A DNA stretch of 64,000 bases from JACCTH01 sp963761985 (GTDB lineage Bacteria; Actinomycetota; Acidimicrobiia; Spongiisociales; ZC4RG35). The notes beneath the pieces were generated by a model. The model was not told the origin of the DNA. It saw nothing but the letters and a program-made list of their open reading frames with translations, and did not search any database. Position 1 is the first letter of the stretch; every line of letters begins with the position of its first letter. Made by a program: the position numbers and the translations under genes. Location of the stretch: NCBI GenBank assembly GCA_963761985.1, contig CAVXIT010000003.1:1-64000 (forward strand), given 5' to 3'. Positions 42,765 through 52,315 of this stretch are shown here, piece after piece.

Positions 42765-44112
42765 CGGGTGGGGGAGGACCGTAGGGGGTGGGCACGTATC
42801 GCCCGCGTCTCAGACCGATCGCGATGCGGCGGAGCGAGATGATGGTTCCCGCCGTCAAGCCGAGATAGACGATGGTCGTCCCGATCAGACTCCAAATGAG
42901 ACCATCGGCGTTGGTGACGGCATCGGCGGTGCGCACCAGGCCATACACGATCCAGGGCTGGCGTCCGACCTCGGTCGTGATCCAGCCCGCCTCCATGGCA
43001 ACCACCGCTCCTGCTCCCGCAAAAGCAGCGGACCACCAGAACCAACGTCCGATCGGCGGACGACGGTGTCGCCACCATGCCACGGCAAAGGAAAGCGAAA
43101 GGGCGAGCAAGAGAATCCCAAGCCCGACCATCACCTGGAAGGAGAAGTGGACGACGTTGACGGGCGGCACTTCGTCGGCCGGAATCTGATCGAGTCCCGG
43201 GAGCTCGCCGTTGAAGTCGCGAGTCCCGAGGAACGAGGCGAGACCGGGAACTTCGATGGCGCCGACGACTTCGCCATCCCGGTAGATCCCACCGATGGTC
43301 AGGGCTACGTTGCTCCCTCCTTCGGGGATCAATTCCATCGCCGCGAACTTGGCCGGCTGGGCATCGATCAACCGCCTGGCCGCCACATCGCCAACGAGGA
43401 TTTGGATGGGGCTGGCCAGGGCGGCGACGGTGAAGGCGATCATGAACCCGAGGTAGTGGTGCGGGTCTCTACGTCCCTGGATCCATCCCCATGCGTAAAC
43501 GCCCGCGACGAGGAACCCGGAGACCATGTAGGCGGCGAGCAGCATGTGCGTGTACTGCACCCAGACTCCGGAGTTGAACATCGCCGCCCAGGGGTCGACG
43601 CCCGTCACCTCTCCGTCGATGAGGCGAAAGCCCGCAGGATTGTTCATCCAGGCGTTGGCCGAGAGGATGAAGAAGCTTCCGGCGATGCCGGAGAGAACGA
43701 TGGGGAAAAGAGAGAGAAAATGGAGGCGAGCCGACAGTCGTCGCCACCCGTAGAAATAGATCCCGATGAAAATCGCCTCGAGGAAGAAGGACACCGCTTC
43801 GAGGGTGAACGGCAAGCCGATGACATCGCCGTAGGGACCCATCAATCCCGGCCAAAGAATCCCCATCTCGAAACTGAGGATCGTCCCCGACACCGCTCCT
43901 ACGGCGAAGAGCACGGCCATGGTCTTCGACCACCGGCGGGCCAGCTCGAGGTAGTGAACATCCCTGGTGCGGAGACCCCGCCAATGGGCAATCAGGGTAA
44001 TGAGGGGAAACCCGATCCCAAGAGCCGCGAAAATGATGTGAAACCCGAGGCTGATCGCCATCTGGTTGCGGGCCGCGAGCAGGTTGAGGTCGGCGAAGAA
44101 GGAGCCGTCCAT
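42754..44112 (-). CDS. cydA: Cytochrome bd oxidase subunit I
   Basis: A 452-residue membrane subunit carrying hemes b558, b595 and d. Expected ligands are visible: His25 in SLGFHIIFAALGIGFP (E. coli His19), the His in VQYTHMLLAAYM (His186) and the Met in FQVMVGLGILLL (Met393). GRQPW and the FEMGILWPGLMGPYG motif are also present. At 452 residues it lacks the long quinol-binding Q-loop insertion of E. coli CydA, i.e. it is of the short-Q-loop class. It would support respiration at low oxygen. It heads a cydA-cydB-small protein-tandem HTH operon; no cydCD is present in the window. Confidence 0.95.
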   Translation of the reverse strand: MDGSFFADLNLLAARNQMAISLGFHIIFAALGIGFPLITLIAHWRGLRTRDVHYLELARRWSKTMAVLFAVGAVSGTILSFEMGILWPGLMGPYGDVIGLPFTLEAVSFFLEAIFIGIYFYGWRRLSARLHFLSLFPIVLSGIAGSFFILSANAWMNNPAGFRLIDGEVTGVDPWAAMFNSGVWVQYTHMLLAAYMVSGFLVAGVYAWGWIQGRRDPHHYLGFMIAFTVAALASPIQILVGDVAARRLIDAQPAKFAAMELIPEGGSNVALTIGGIYRDGEVVGAIEVPGLASFLGTRDFNGELPGLDQIPADEVPPVNVVHFSFQVMVGLGILLLALSLSFAVAWWRHRRPPIGRWFWWSAAFAGAGAVVAMEAGWITTEVGRQPWIVYGLVRTADAVTNADGLIWSLIGTTIVYLGLTAGTIISLRRIAIGLRRGRYVPTPYGPPPPDAD

Positions 44113-44167
44113 TGACGGCTCAAGTTACCCACGATCATCACCAAGTCAATCTGGCCAGGCTGAGCAG

Positions 44168-45681
44168 CTAGGCGCTCGCGATTGGAGGCACCGGGTGGAG
44201 CATCCGCCAAGCGAGGAGGGCAATTCCCATGGCGAGCACTGCGGCGATGGCGGAGGTAATGCGCATCCCGTCGGTGAAGGACTCCCGTGCGGCTGCGAGA
44301 AGCAATGCCCCTTGTTCACCTGGCAGCGATGCGGCCACCTCGACCGCCCCGCCGAGGGTGTCGAGGGCCTGATCTCGCGATGGTCCGGTGAGATCGAGTT
44401 GGGGACTGAGCAGCACGCGGTAGACCGCGGTGCCGATGCTGCCGAGGAGGGCGATGCCCAGCGCCCCGCCGAACTCGCCGCTGGTCTCCGAGATCCCCGA
44501 AGCCGCGCCCGCTTTTTCCTGGGGCGCCGAACTGACGATTAGCTCGGTGGCCATCGTGATCACCGGGCTTAATCCCAGCGCGAATGATCACAGAAGCCAC
44601 CGCAATGAGAACCAAGTCGTTGGAGCTGCCGACGAAGAGCAACGCCGGAAAGAGCCAATCCCGCTAGACCCAGGCCGGCACCCATAACGATCGCCGGCCG
44701 CCTTCGATTGAGCAGGCGCGGGCCGATCTGGGAGCCGGCCACGAAGGCCAGCGCCGCCGGGAGCCCCCAAAGCGCGGCTTCAAGCGGGGAGAGGCCTAGT
44801 ACCAGCTGCATGAACTGAGCGACGAACAAGAAGTAGCCGCCAAGCACGAACACTGCCAGGAGGTAGGTGAGCAGGGATGCCTTGAAGGCTCTATTGCTGA
44901 ACAACGAGACGTCAAACAAGGGATCGGCGAGTCGGCGCTGGCGCCGCACGTAGATCCAGGCGAAAACCAGCCCGCTGCCGATGCCAACCACGGCCAGGCT
45001 TACGGATCCTTGTTGAGCGAGTTCCTTTAGACCAAAGATGATGGCGAGAACTGCCAGCAGGGCGAGGGCGGCGCTCGTCACATCGAGCCGGCCGGCGGTC
45101 GGATCTCGATACTCGGGCAAGAGACGGGGACCAAGGATTAACAAGAGCGCCATCACCGGGACCGCGAGCAGAAACACCGATCCCCACCAGAACCTCTCGA
45201 GCAAAATGCCACCGGCCACCGGACCGATCGCAGCACCGGCCGAAAAGGCCGCGGCCCACCATCCGATCGCGATCGATCGTTCCTTGGGATCTTCGAACAT
45301 GTTGAAGATGAGCGACAGCGTCGAAGGCGCAACTGTGGCGCCCGCCAAGCCCATCAATGCCCGGGCACAAATCAGCATTCGCGCATTGGGAGCAAAGGCA
45401 GCCAGGACGGAGATCACCGCAAAGGCTGCTGCTCCGATCATCAGTACCCGGCGCCGGCCGATCCGGTCTCCCAACGTGCCCATCGTGATCAACGAACCGG
45501 CCACTACAAATCCGTAGATGTCGATGATCCACAGCAGCTCGGCGCTGGTCGGCTGGAGCTGGCTACTGATCTGGGGAATGGCGAGGTTGAGGACGGTCAG
45601 GTCCATCACATAGACGAGACACGCCAGCGAAAGGACGCCAAGACCGATCCATTCTTTGCGTCCGGCCCGCCCGACGATCAT
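44168..45681 (-). CDS. MFS drug exporter, DHA2/EmrB-type (two frame breaks)
   Basis: Combined translation gives about 500 residues with 14 helices, the size of the EmrB/QacA (DHA2) branch of the major facilitator superfamily. Landmarks are VMDLTVLNLAIPQISSQLQP, the motif A loop GTLGDRIGRRRVLMIG, and motif C GAAIGPVAGGILLE. Near the end are SAPQEKAGAASGISETSGEF and GGALGIALLGSIGTAVYR. The frame changes near 44660 and 44590, both inside helices that read through cleanly in the next frame. It would export hydrophobic compounds by proton antiport. It is coupled to the small membrane protein gene upstream by 4 bases. Confidence 0.82.
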
Positions 45682-46178
45682 CTGCTTTCGCGGGAGACAC
45701 GCCAGGCACCGTATTCATCGGCTAGCCCTACCAGGATGGCGGGAAGCACGGCCCCGGTGAAGACTCCTGCGGGCGTGGCGATGAGCAACAGCACGAACGT
45801 GTAAGCGACCGCAAACAGCACCGCGAGGATCCGCCGTCGCAGAACGTTGTTGACGTCGGGCTGCGCCAGGACCAGGGCGATGCCGACGCCGAAGCCGGCG
45901 CTGGCGCCGAGGATCGGCGCCAGCAAGCCGACGGGGAGAGCGATCAGCACCAAGAGCAGCATTGCCCACAGGACGAGCTTGGGCCGGGGGTTACGGGAGA
46001 CGAGCGCGACGACGACGAATACGAATGGAGCGATCAAGACCGCGATCCCGACCAGCTGGGCGTCGATCGTTGGCTGGCCCTCGACTGAGCGAAATGCAGC
46101 GGCATAGGCGAAATAGCTGAACATCAACACGACCGTGCCCAGTGTCAACGCCAGCCAGTTGCGCCCTCTGAGGGACAT
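45678..46178 (-). CDS. Small polytopic membrane protein, unknown function
   Basis: A 166-residue protein with five hydrophobic helices (first LALTLGTVVLMFSYFAYAAA, then LVGIAVLIAPFVFVVVALVS, VLWAMLLLVLIALPVGLLAP, and two more) joined by short charged loops (SRNPRPK, NNVLRRR). It ends with a charged tail EYGAWRVSRESR. I do not recognise a named family. Its last bases overlap the start of the MFS exporter, so the two are probably made together; a helper role in export is possible but unsupported. Confidence 0.7.
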   Translation of the reverse strand: MSLRGRNWLALTLGTVVLMFSYFAYAAAFRSVEGQPTIDAQLVGIAVLIAPFVFVVVALVSRNPRPKLVLWAMLLLVLIALPVGLLAPILGASAGFGVGIALVLAQPDVNNVLRRRILAVLFAVAYTFVLLLIATPAGVFTGAVLPAILVGLADEYGAWRVSRESR

Positions 46179-46211
46179 TGGTCCCCAATTTTTCGGCGGA
46201 TCGGCCGGAAG

Positions 46212-47108
46212 TTATCCCTTCACCCCACCGGCCGTCAGCCCGCGAACGAAGAAGCGCTGCAATCCGAAGAAGACGACGAGCGGCAGGAGCATGGTCACAA
46301 AAGCCGCGGCCGGGAGTAAGTTCAAAGCACCCTCCCCGCGGCCCGCCAGGTCGCTCAACTCCACCGTCAGCACGCGGTTGGTTGGGTCGAAGCCGAGAAA
46401 CACCAGCGCGACCAGGAAGTCGTTCCACACCCAGAGGAACTGGAAGATCGCGAGCGAGGCGATCACCGGTGTCGACAGCGGGATGATCAGCCGGGTGAAG
46501 GTCGTGAAGTGATTGGCACCATCGATCCGTGCCGATTCGATCAATGAGCTCGGCAAGGATCCCATGTAGTTCCGCAATAGGTAGACCGCCAGCGGCAGCC
46601 CGAATCCGGCGTGGGCCAGCCACACCGCCGGATAGGTCCCGTTCAGATCGAGTCCGGTGTATACCCGGAGAATCGGAATCAAGGCCATCTGCAGTGGCAC
46701 CACCATCAACCCGACGATCGAGACGAAGATCAGGTTGCGGCCCGGAAACTCCATCCAGGCAAAGGCGTACGCGGCGAACGCGGCAACTGTGACCGGAATC
46801 GCCACCGCTGGGATTGTCACCGCCACCGTGTTGGCGAACGCGTTGGCAAACCCCTCTTCTAACACCGTGGAGTAGTTCTCGAGCGTCCACGCCCCCTCAG
46901 CAAACAGGTTGCCGAAGATCGTCCACCAGCCGCTGCCGCGGATGTCGGTCGGGGCTCGAAATGAGTTGATCAGCAGGCCGATCGAGGGCACCGTCCAAAT
47001 AGCCGCAACAAAGGCAACCACGAGGGCAGCCGGAACCCGGGATCCTCGAGGTCCACTATCACGACTCGAGGCATGGACTGCCGCTGGCTTTTGGGCGGTC
47101 GCGGTCAT
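46212..47108 (-). CDS. Carbohydrate ABC transporter permease, MalG type (CUT1)
   Basis: A 298-residue permease. The N-terminal VAFVAAIWTVPSIGLLINSF is followed by five more helices. The cytoplasmic EAA loop ESARIDGANHFTTFTRLIIP, with L-P-L-S-x-P-like continuation STPVIASLA, is diagnostic for MalG-like CUT1 permeases. It partners the MalF-type permease whose gene overlaps its start by 4 bases and the binding protein at 49437. A matching MsmX/UgpC-type ATPase is not in the window, so one encoded elsewhere must energise the system. Given the nearby xylA, an (oligo)xyloside or other pentoside is the likely cargo. Confidence 0.9.
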   Translation of the reverse strand: MTATAQKPAAVHASSRDSGPRGSRVPAALVVAFVAAIWTVPSIGLLINSFRAPTDIRGSGWWTIFGNLFAEGAWTLENYSTVLEEGFANAFANTVAVTIPAVAIPVTVAAFAAYAFAWMEFPGRNLIFVSIVGLMVVPLQMALIPILRVYTGLDLNGTYPAVWLAHAGFGLPLAVYLLRNYMGSLPSSLIESARIDGANHFTTFTRLIIPLSTPVIASLAIFQFLWVWNDFLVALVFLGFDPTNRVLTVELSDLAGRGEGALNLLPAAAFVTMLLPLVVFFGLQRFFVRGLTAGGVKG

Positions 47109-48260
47109 CGGGTCGCCTCCTGCTCGCGGAACCGTTTGATATTGATGACGAGGATCGGGATCACGGCCAAGAACAGGACCACCGCCAGCGCAGCTCCGAC
47201 CCCATCATTGCCGAAGGTAAAGAACTCAGTGACCATCCGTTCGGCCACGACCGAAGTGTCGAACCCGCCCCCGGTCATCACGAAGACGATGTCGAATACC
47301 TTCCAGGTAGTGATGATGATCGTGGTCCACACGACCACCAGCGTTGAGGCAATGGTCGGGATGACGATCCTTCGAAAAACGTTCCATTCATTGGCGCCGT
47401 CGAGACGAGCCGCTTCGAGCATGTCGTCGGGCACGGCTTTGATCGCTGACGAAAGGATGACCATCGCGAATCCGGTTTGGAGCCAGACCAAGATGATCAT
47501 CAAAAACAGGTTGTTCCACAGCGGAACCTGCAGCCAGTTGACCGGGTTCCCACCGAATGCCGTCCAAACTGCATTGAGCAGGCCAATTTGCTCGCCGAAT
47601 CCTTCGGGGCGAAAGGTGTAGATAAAGCGCCAAACCACGGACGCGCCAACGAAGGAGATGGCCATGGGGAGAAAGATGAGCGACTTGGCGGCCGACTCCG
47701 ACTTCGAGCCGAGTTTGTCGGCCAGGGTGGCAAAGCCCAGGCCGATGCCGACGGCCAGCAGGGGAACGACGAGCACCCAGATGATGCTGTTGCGCATCGA
47801 GATCAGATAGACGCTGTCGGTAAAGATCGTCGCAAAGTTCGAGAGCCCGACGAACTCGGTGCCCGACGAGTTCTGGAAGCTGAGGATGAAGGTGCGGACC
47901 GCCGGATAGACGAGATAGAAGCCGAGCAAGACCATGGCTGGGCCCGCATAAGCGAAGGGCCGAACTGCCGTTCCCACGCGGTCGGGCATCGCCGATGATG
48001 GCTCGGTCCATGCCCCAGTAGAGCGCCCAGACTCCGGCTACGCCCACAATCAGCGCGACAGCGACCTGTATGAGCTTGTTCGTGTCTTCGCGCTGCAGGA
48101 ACTCGAAGGTGATAAAGAAGACTGCGAGTACCGCAGGGATGATGAGGGCGCTCGCCAGCCGGAGCAACCAGACCTGCAGCGAATTCGACTGTGCCCCGGG
48201 CTCACTCAGCGGCCGGCGTACCTCTGACGGCGGTTCCGCCAAAACGGGAGGGGTTGTCAT
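47105..48260 (-). CDS. Carbohydrate ABC transporter permease, MalF type (CUT1), one frame break
   Basis: Read as one gene from ATG 48260. A polar leader (PPVLAEPPSEVRRPLSEPG) is followed by two helices (LASALIIPAVLAVFFITFEF and VALIVGVAGVWALYWGMDRA). After a one-base frame change near 47998 comes the classical six-helix permease core (FAYAGPAMVLLGFYLVYPAV, LSFQNSSGTEFVGLSNFATI and the EAA loop EAARLDGANEWNVFRRIVIP). The extended N-terminus with two extra helices is known for this MalF-type branch, so the upstream segment belongs to the gene. An internal ATG at 47989 would give a shorter 294-residue protein if the break is real. Confidence 0.82.
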
Positions 48261-48466
48261 GGCGTCTCCTTGTTGGCTGGATCTATCAGGGACTCGACCT
48301 TACTAATCGCGATACGTGGGCGTCGCCCCAACGCGCAGATACCGCTCGGCGGTCGTGATCGGTCCCTGGGCGCCAACGAGCGCTTCGCGGCTTCGTCACG
48401 CTCCCCAGCCATTCATGAAAACGTCCGTCTAATTTCTCGGATATCGACGAGCGTACGAATGATTCG

Positions 48467-49345
48467 GTGACCGTATTCACTGCAGCCGTCGCCTCGGTCG
48501 ACTCCTACGAGCTCGCCGAAGGCCCGGTGTGGGACGCCGCGCGACAACGTGTGCTCTGGGTGGACATCAATGCCGGCCACGTCTATTCCGGACTCTTGCG
48601 GGCAGGACGGCTCGACGTTGTCGATCGAATCGCCTTTCCTGGCACCGTTGGCGCCGCTGCCTCCTCCGCCGCTGGCGATCTAATCGTCGCCGGCCAGCGG
48701 CACATTCATTATCTCGACTCTCGAGGCCATAGGCGCATCGGCCCCCAGCTCATCCCCGACCGCAAATCCAGCCGGCTCAATGATGGCGGATGTGATCCGG
48801 CCGGCCGGTTTCTGGCTGGCAGCCTTGCGTTGGATGGAAGGCAATGCGAAGAGGCTCTAGTGCGGATCGAGAACGACTCCGTCACGGTCATCGACAAGGA
48901 CCTGACTCTGTCCAACGGACTTGCCTGGTCCCCGGATGCAAGCCTGATGTACAACATCGACACGACACCCGGGATCATCTGGGCCCGATCGTACGATTCC
49001 AACGGAGCAGTGGGGCCGCGGACAGAATTTCTCAGGATCACCGATGGCGGCCTGCCCGATGGGCTTTGCACAGATGTAGACGGCAACCTTTGGGTTGCCG
49101 TCTGGGGAGCAGGGCAGGTCCGTTGCTTTTCGCCGACTGGGTCCCGGCTTGCCACCGTCGAGGTCCCCGCCCCCAACACCTCGAGCGCCGCATTCGTGGG
49201 TCCCAACCTCGACACGCTCCTCATCACCACGGCACGTGAAAACCTCTCGGCTGATCAACTTGCCGAATTCCCAGACTCTGGCCGGCTCTTCGTTGCTCAA
49301 GTCGGGACTTCGGGTTCACCGGTGGCGGCCTGGTGCGGCCATTGA
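48467..49345 (+). CDS. SMP-30/gluconolactonase family protein
   Basis: A 292-residue six-bladed beta-propeller that hydrolyses sugar lactones using one divalent metal. Metal-site segments are intact: YELAEGPVWD (Glu), SRLNDGGCDPAGRFLAGSL (Asn, Asp), LSNGLAWSPD (Asn) and GLPDGLCTDVDGNLWVA (Asp). In this locus a xylonolactonase or arabinonolactonase role is likely. The start is GTG 48467, directly after the small dyad CGAATGATTCG (48456-48466). The 206-base gap before it is shared with the divergent permease operon and must hold both promoters. A broken second copy lies at 29542-29891. Confidence 0.9.
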   Translation: MTVFTAAVASVDSYELAEGPVWDAARQRVLWVDINAGHVYSGLLRAGRLDVVDRIAFPGTVGAAASSAAGDLIVAGQRHIHYLDSRGHRRIGPQLIPDRKSSRLNDGGCDPAGRFLAGSLALDGRQCEEALVRIENDSVTVIDKDLTLSNGLAWSPDASLMYNIDTTPGIIWARSYDSNGAVGPRTEFLRITDGGLPDGLCTDVDGNLWVAVWGAGQVRCFSPTGSRLATVEVPAPNTSSAAFVGPNLDTLLITTARENLSADQLAEFPDSGRLFVAQVGTSGSPVAAWCGH

Positions 49346-49382
49346 CCGTCCCGCTTATGCGATGACGTCCATGGTCAATGAA

Positions 49383-49410
49383 GAAGGGATGGCCTATCGG
49401 CCATCCCTTC
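49383..49410. terminator. Bidirectional hairpin terminator between the lactonase and binding-protein genes
   Basis: GAAGGGATGGCC (49383-49394) and GGCCATCCCTTC (49399-49410) form a perfect 12-bp stem with a 4-base loop TATC. It lies between two convergent genes (ends at 49345 and 49437). The flanks hold only short T-rich stretches, so it may work as a bidirectional terminator or as a 3'-end stabiliser. Confidence 0.75.
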
Positions 49411-49436
49411 TCCTGGTTTCGATTGGACTCGGCTTG

Positions 49437-50867
49437 TTAACTCGGCCAGCTGCTCTCGATCGAGCTGACTACGTCTGCGGATGGGGTGCCCTGAGACCAG
49501 TCGATCATCCCGGTCCAGAACGTTTCCTGTCCAACTTCGGGTGGCATCAGGTCTGAGCCGTCGAACGCAAATGTGTTCGCAGCCAACGCCTGCGTCACCG
49601 CCTCGGCAAACGTACGCGAGGTTTCGGTGTCGTAGCAACCAAGGTCCACGTCCTTGTGACCCGGGAGACGTTCGACGCCCTCGACTCCATGTCCACCGTT
49701 CGGGGCGATGCCCCCACCGGTGGCCGAAGCCAGGGTGCACTGCCACTCGGGAGTGATCCAATCCTGGATCGCCTGAGCGGCGCCAGTGGAATTGTCGAAC
49801 ACGATCAGGGTATCGCCCCCGCCCATCGCGCCGACGTTGCCATCGATGCTGGGGAAGTTGAACACGCCGATCTCCGACTCTTCACCCGCCTCGAAGCCAG
49901 GAGCCTGCTCGAAGAAGTTCGAGATGAACGAGCCCTGCTTCATCATCGCGCACCCGGCCGGGTCGTCGAACATCGGACCCGGTGTGTCCTCGAAGTTGAT
50001 CCCGGCCACGTTCTCGGGACCGCCGAGCACGAAGCCCTCTCCGAAGAAGATCTCGCCGAAGGTGTCAAACGCCTGCACCACGGCCGGGTCGTCGAAGGGG
50101 ATCTCATGGTTGTACCACTGGGCGTACACATCCGCGCCCTGCTGGCGGAGGAGGATGTCTTCGATCCAGTCGGTGCCTGGCCACCCGGTGGCATCGCCGC
50201 TCTCGAAGGCGAAGCACCAAGGGGTCTGCCCATCAGCCACCATCTGGCTGGAGAGAGCCACCAGGTCCTCGTAGGTCTCGGGGATCTCGTAGCCGCCGGC
50301 CTCAAATGTCGGCATGTGATAGAAGACGATCGACTTGTAGTTCGGGAACCAGGGGATCCCGTAGTGATTGCCGTCGTCGCACAGGCCGAGGTTCATCCAG
50401 TAGGCGGAGTGGTTCGCTTCCATCGCGGCGATATCAAAGCCCATCTCCTCGAGGGAGACCAGGGCACCTTCGTCGGCGAATGAGCAGATCGACGAAGGCT
50501 GGGGCGTGAACGCCACCGCCGGGGGATCGCCGCCATCTACCTGAATCCGGAGCTGCTGTTCGAACTCCGACACACCGGTGTAGGTGATGTTCGATCCTGT
50601 AGCCCCGTTGTAAGCGGCCAGGAACCCGTCGATCGCGTCGCCTTCGGCACCGGTTGGGGCGCCGAAGAGGTCGAACTCGACCGCGCCGCCAGTGCCTCCG
50701 GCGGCTGTAGTACCGGTGCCTCCGTCGGCTGTAGTTGCCGTACCACCGTCCGCCGTGGTGGCGGTGCCACCGTCGGCGGTGGTTGCGGCGCCATCACCGC
50801 CTCCACAAGCGGCGATCACCAGCACCAGCACAGCGAGCAACACAAATAACTTGCTCGATCGATGCAT
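49437..50867 (-). CDS. Carbohydrate ABC transporter substrate-binding lipoprotein (CUT1)
   Basis: A 476-residue extracellular solute-binding protein (family 1). The signal peptide ends in the lipobox VIAAC (Cys21). A tandemly repeated linker (ATTADGGT three to four times, residues about 27-57) follows, then the binding domain from EFDLFGAPTGAEGDAIDGFL. Further landmarks are DGGDPPAVAFTPQPSSICSF, GNHYGIPWFPNYKSIVFYH, PETYEDLVALSSQMVADGQT and DWITPEWQCTLASATGGGIA. Four or more cysteines suggest disulfides. It feeds the MalFG-type permeases at 46212-48260 even though it is encoded as a separate unit beyond the lactonase gene. Sugar specificity is not evident; xylosides fit the context. Confidence 0.9.
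   Translation of the reverse strand: MHRSSKLFVLLAVLVLVIAACGGGDGAATTADGGTATTADGGTATTADGGTGTTAAGGTGGAVEFDLFGAPTGAEGDAIDGFLAAYNGATGSNITYTGVSEFEQQLRIQVDGGDPPAVAFTPQPSSICSFADEGALVSLEEMGFDIAAMEANHSAYWMNLGLCDDGNHYGIPWFPNYKSIVFYHMPTFEAGGYEIPETYEDLVALSSQMVADGQTPWCFAFESGDATGWPGTDWIEDILLRQQGADVYAQWYNHEIPFDDPAVVQAFDTFGEIFFGEGFVLGGPENVAGINFEDTPGPMFDDPAGCAMMKQGSFISNFFEQAPGFEAGEESEIGVFNFPSIDGNVGAMGGGDTLIVFDNSTGAAQAIQDWITPEWQCTLASATGGGIAPNGGHGVEGVERLPGHKDVDLGCYDTETSRTFAEAVTQALAANTFAFDGSDLMPPEVGQETFWTGMIDWSQGTPSADVVSSIESSWPS
50697..50792 (-). repeat. Four imperfect 24-bp tandem repeats encoding the lipoprotein linker
   Basis: Successive 24-base units, each encoding a variant of TATTADGG, follow the lipobox of the binding protein. 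The nucleotide sequences differ mainly at third codon positions while the peptide repeats, which suggests selection for a flexible linker tethering the binding protein to the membrane. Confidence 0.8.
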
Positions 50868-50886
50868 GTTTCTCCTTCGTTTTGAT

Positions 50887-50914
50887 GAACCCGGATCTCA
50901 AATCATCCGGGTTC
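50887..50914. promoter_or_regulatory. Perfect 10-bp inverted repeat between the binding-protein gene and xylA
   Basis: GAACCCGGAT (50887-50896) and ATCCGGGTTC (50905-50914) flank an 8-base spacer in the 113-base gap between the divergent binding-protein gene (start 50867) and xylA (start 50981). It may be an operator serving both genes or a hairpin in the leader of the binding-protein mRNA, 20 bases before its start codon. Confidence 0.5.
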
Positions 50915-50980
50915 GCGAAGCCCACCATATCGGACTCGCTCGAGCAGCGTGCCGTGGTTCCTAGCCCGTAATCTCCCCTG

Positions 50981-52315
50981 ATGACTTCTGACTTTTTCTC
51001 CGCCGTGAAAGAGCCGATCGGGTTCGGCGGGCCCGAGGCCGGCGACTTGGCCTTCCGGGTGTATGAGCCGAAACGAGTCGTGCTCGGCAAAACCATGGAA
51101 GACCACCTGCGGATGGCCGTTTGCTATTGGCATTCGTTCAACTGGGCCGGCAGCGACATCTTCGGAGCGGGCACCTTCGACCGGCCCTGGCTCGAGCCCA
51201 CCATTGATCCGTTGGGCGCCGCTCACCAGAAGATGGACGCCGCGTTCGAATTCTTTCAGAAGCTCGGCGTGCCTTTCTTCTGTTTCCACGACGTCGACAT
51301 CAGCCCGCCGGGGGACTCGTTCGCCGAATCGGCACGAAACCTAGAAACAATGGTCGACTACGCCGAGAAGAAGATGGCTGAGACCGGTGTCCGGCTTCTG
51401 TGGGGAACCGCCAATCTTTTCTCCCATCCGCGCTATGCGGCCGGGGCCGCAACGAACCCCGATCCCGAGGTCTTCGCCTACGCCGCCGCGCAGGTCAAGT
51501 ATGCGCTTGAGGCGACGCATCGGTTGGGTGGGGCGAACTATGTGCTGTGGGGAGGCCGCGAGGGATACGAGTCGCTGCTCAACACCGATCTCAAGCGTGA
51601 AGGCGAACAGCTCGCCCGTTTCCTCACGCTGGTGCTCGAGCACAAACGCAAGATTGGCTTCGATGGAACCCTATTGCTCGAACCGAAGCCGGCCGAGCCG
51701 ACCAAGCATCAGTACGACTACGACTGCCAATCGGTGCACGGATTCCTCGAGCGCTTCGATCTCGCCGACGAGTACCGGGTGAACATCGAGGCGAACCACG
51801 CGACCCTGGCTGGTCACAGCTTTCATCATGAAGTTGCTTACTCGGTGGCCCACGGCATCTTTGGATCGGTCGACGCCAACCGCGGCGACTATCAGAACGG
51901 CTGGGATACCGACCAGTTCCCGAACTCGGTGGACGAGCTCACGCTGGCCATTTACGAAATCCTGAAGGGGGGCGGCTTCACCACCGGGGGGTTCAACTTC
52001 GACTCCAAGCTCCGCCGGCAGTCGATCGATCGCGTCGATCTCTTCTGGGGCCACGTCGGGGGCATGGACACGCTGGCCCGAGCGCTTCTCGCCGCAGCAG
52101 ATCTGCTCGAGGGCCGCAACCTCCAAAAAGCGGTCGAGGCGCGTTATGCCGGTTGGTCTATGACCTTGGGCGAGGGAATCCTCGGCGGCAGCGAAAGTCT
52201 TGACTCCCTGGCGGCGAAGGCGATGGCAGAGGAGGTCGACCCGAGCCCCGTCTCCGGGCAACAAGAGCAGTTGGAAAACGTCGTCAACCGCTCGATCTGG
52301 TTCCCCCGCACCTGA
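50981..52315 (+). CDS. xylA: Xylose isomerase
   Basis: A 444-residue class II xylose isomerase converting D-xylose to D-xylulose with two divalent metals. All signature segments are present: FCFHDVDISP with catalytic His103, YVLWGGREGYESL, GTLLLEPKPAEPTKHQYDYD, NIEANHATLAGHSFHHE, and SVDANRGDYQNGWDTDQFP. The conserved Lys of the EPKP loop and the Glu/Asp/His metal ligands are intact. The start is ATG 50981. The following mutarotase-like frame begins inside its stop codon, and a CUT1 importer, lactonase and CUT2 importer surround it, so this is a pentose-utilisation locus. No xylulokinase gene is in the window. Confidence 0.97.
   Translation: MTSDFFSAVKEPIGFGGPEAGDLAFRVYEPKRVVLGKTMEDHLRMAVCYWHSFNWAGSDIFGAGTFDRPWLEPTIDPLGAAHQKMDAAFEFFQKLGVPFFCFHDVDISPPGDSFAESARNLETMVDYAEKKMAETGVRLLWGTANLFSHPRYAAGAATNPDPEVFAYAAAQVKYALEATHRLGGANYVLWGGREGYESLLNTDLKREGEQLARFLTLVLEHKRKIGFDGTLLLEPKPAEPTKHQYDYDCQSVHGFLERFDLADEYRVNIEANHATLAGHSFHHEVAYSVAHGIFGSVDANRGDYQNGWDTDQFPNSVDELTLAIYEILKGGGFTTGGFNFDSKLRRQSIDRVDLFWGHVGGMDTLARALLAAADLLEGRNLQKAVEARYAGWSMTLGEGILGGSESLDSLAAKAMAEEVDPSPVSGQQEQLENVVNRSIWFPRT

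Noticed and set aside
42177..44115. Two long open frames on the plus strand opposite cydA and cydB (up to 468 codons)
   Set aside because: They are antisense shadows: charged, low-complexity translations without any motif, while the minus strand encodes a fully conserved CydA.
50697..50792. Regular 24-bp repeats resembling a short repeat array
   Set aside because: They are in-frame coding repeats for a lipoprotein linker, not CRISPR; no spacers and no cas genes.
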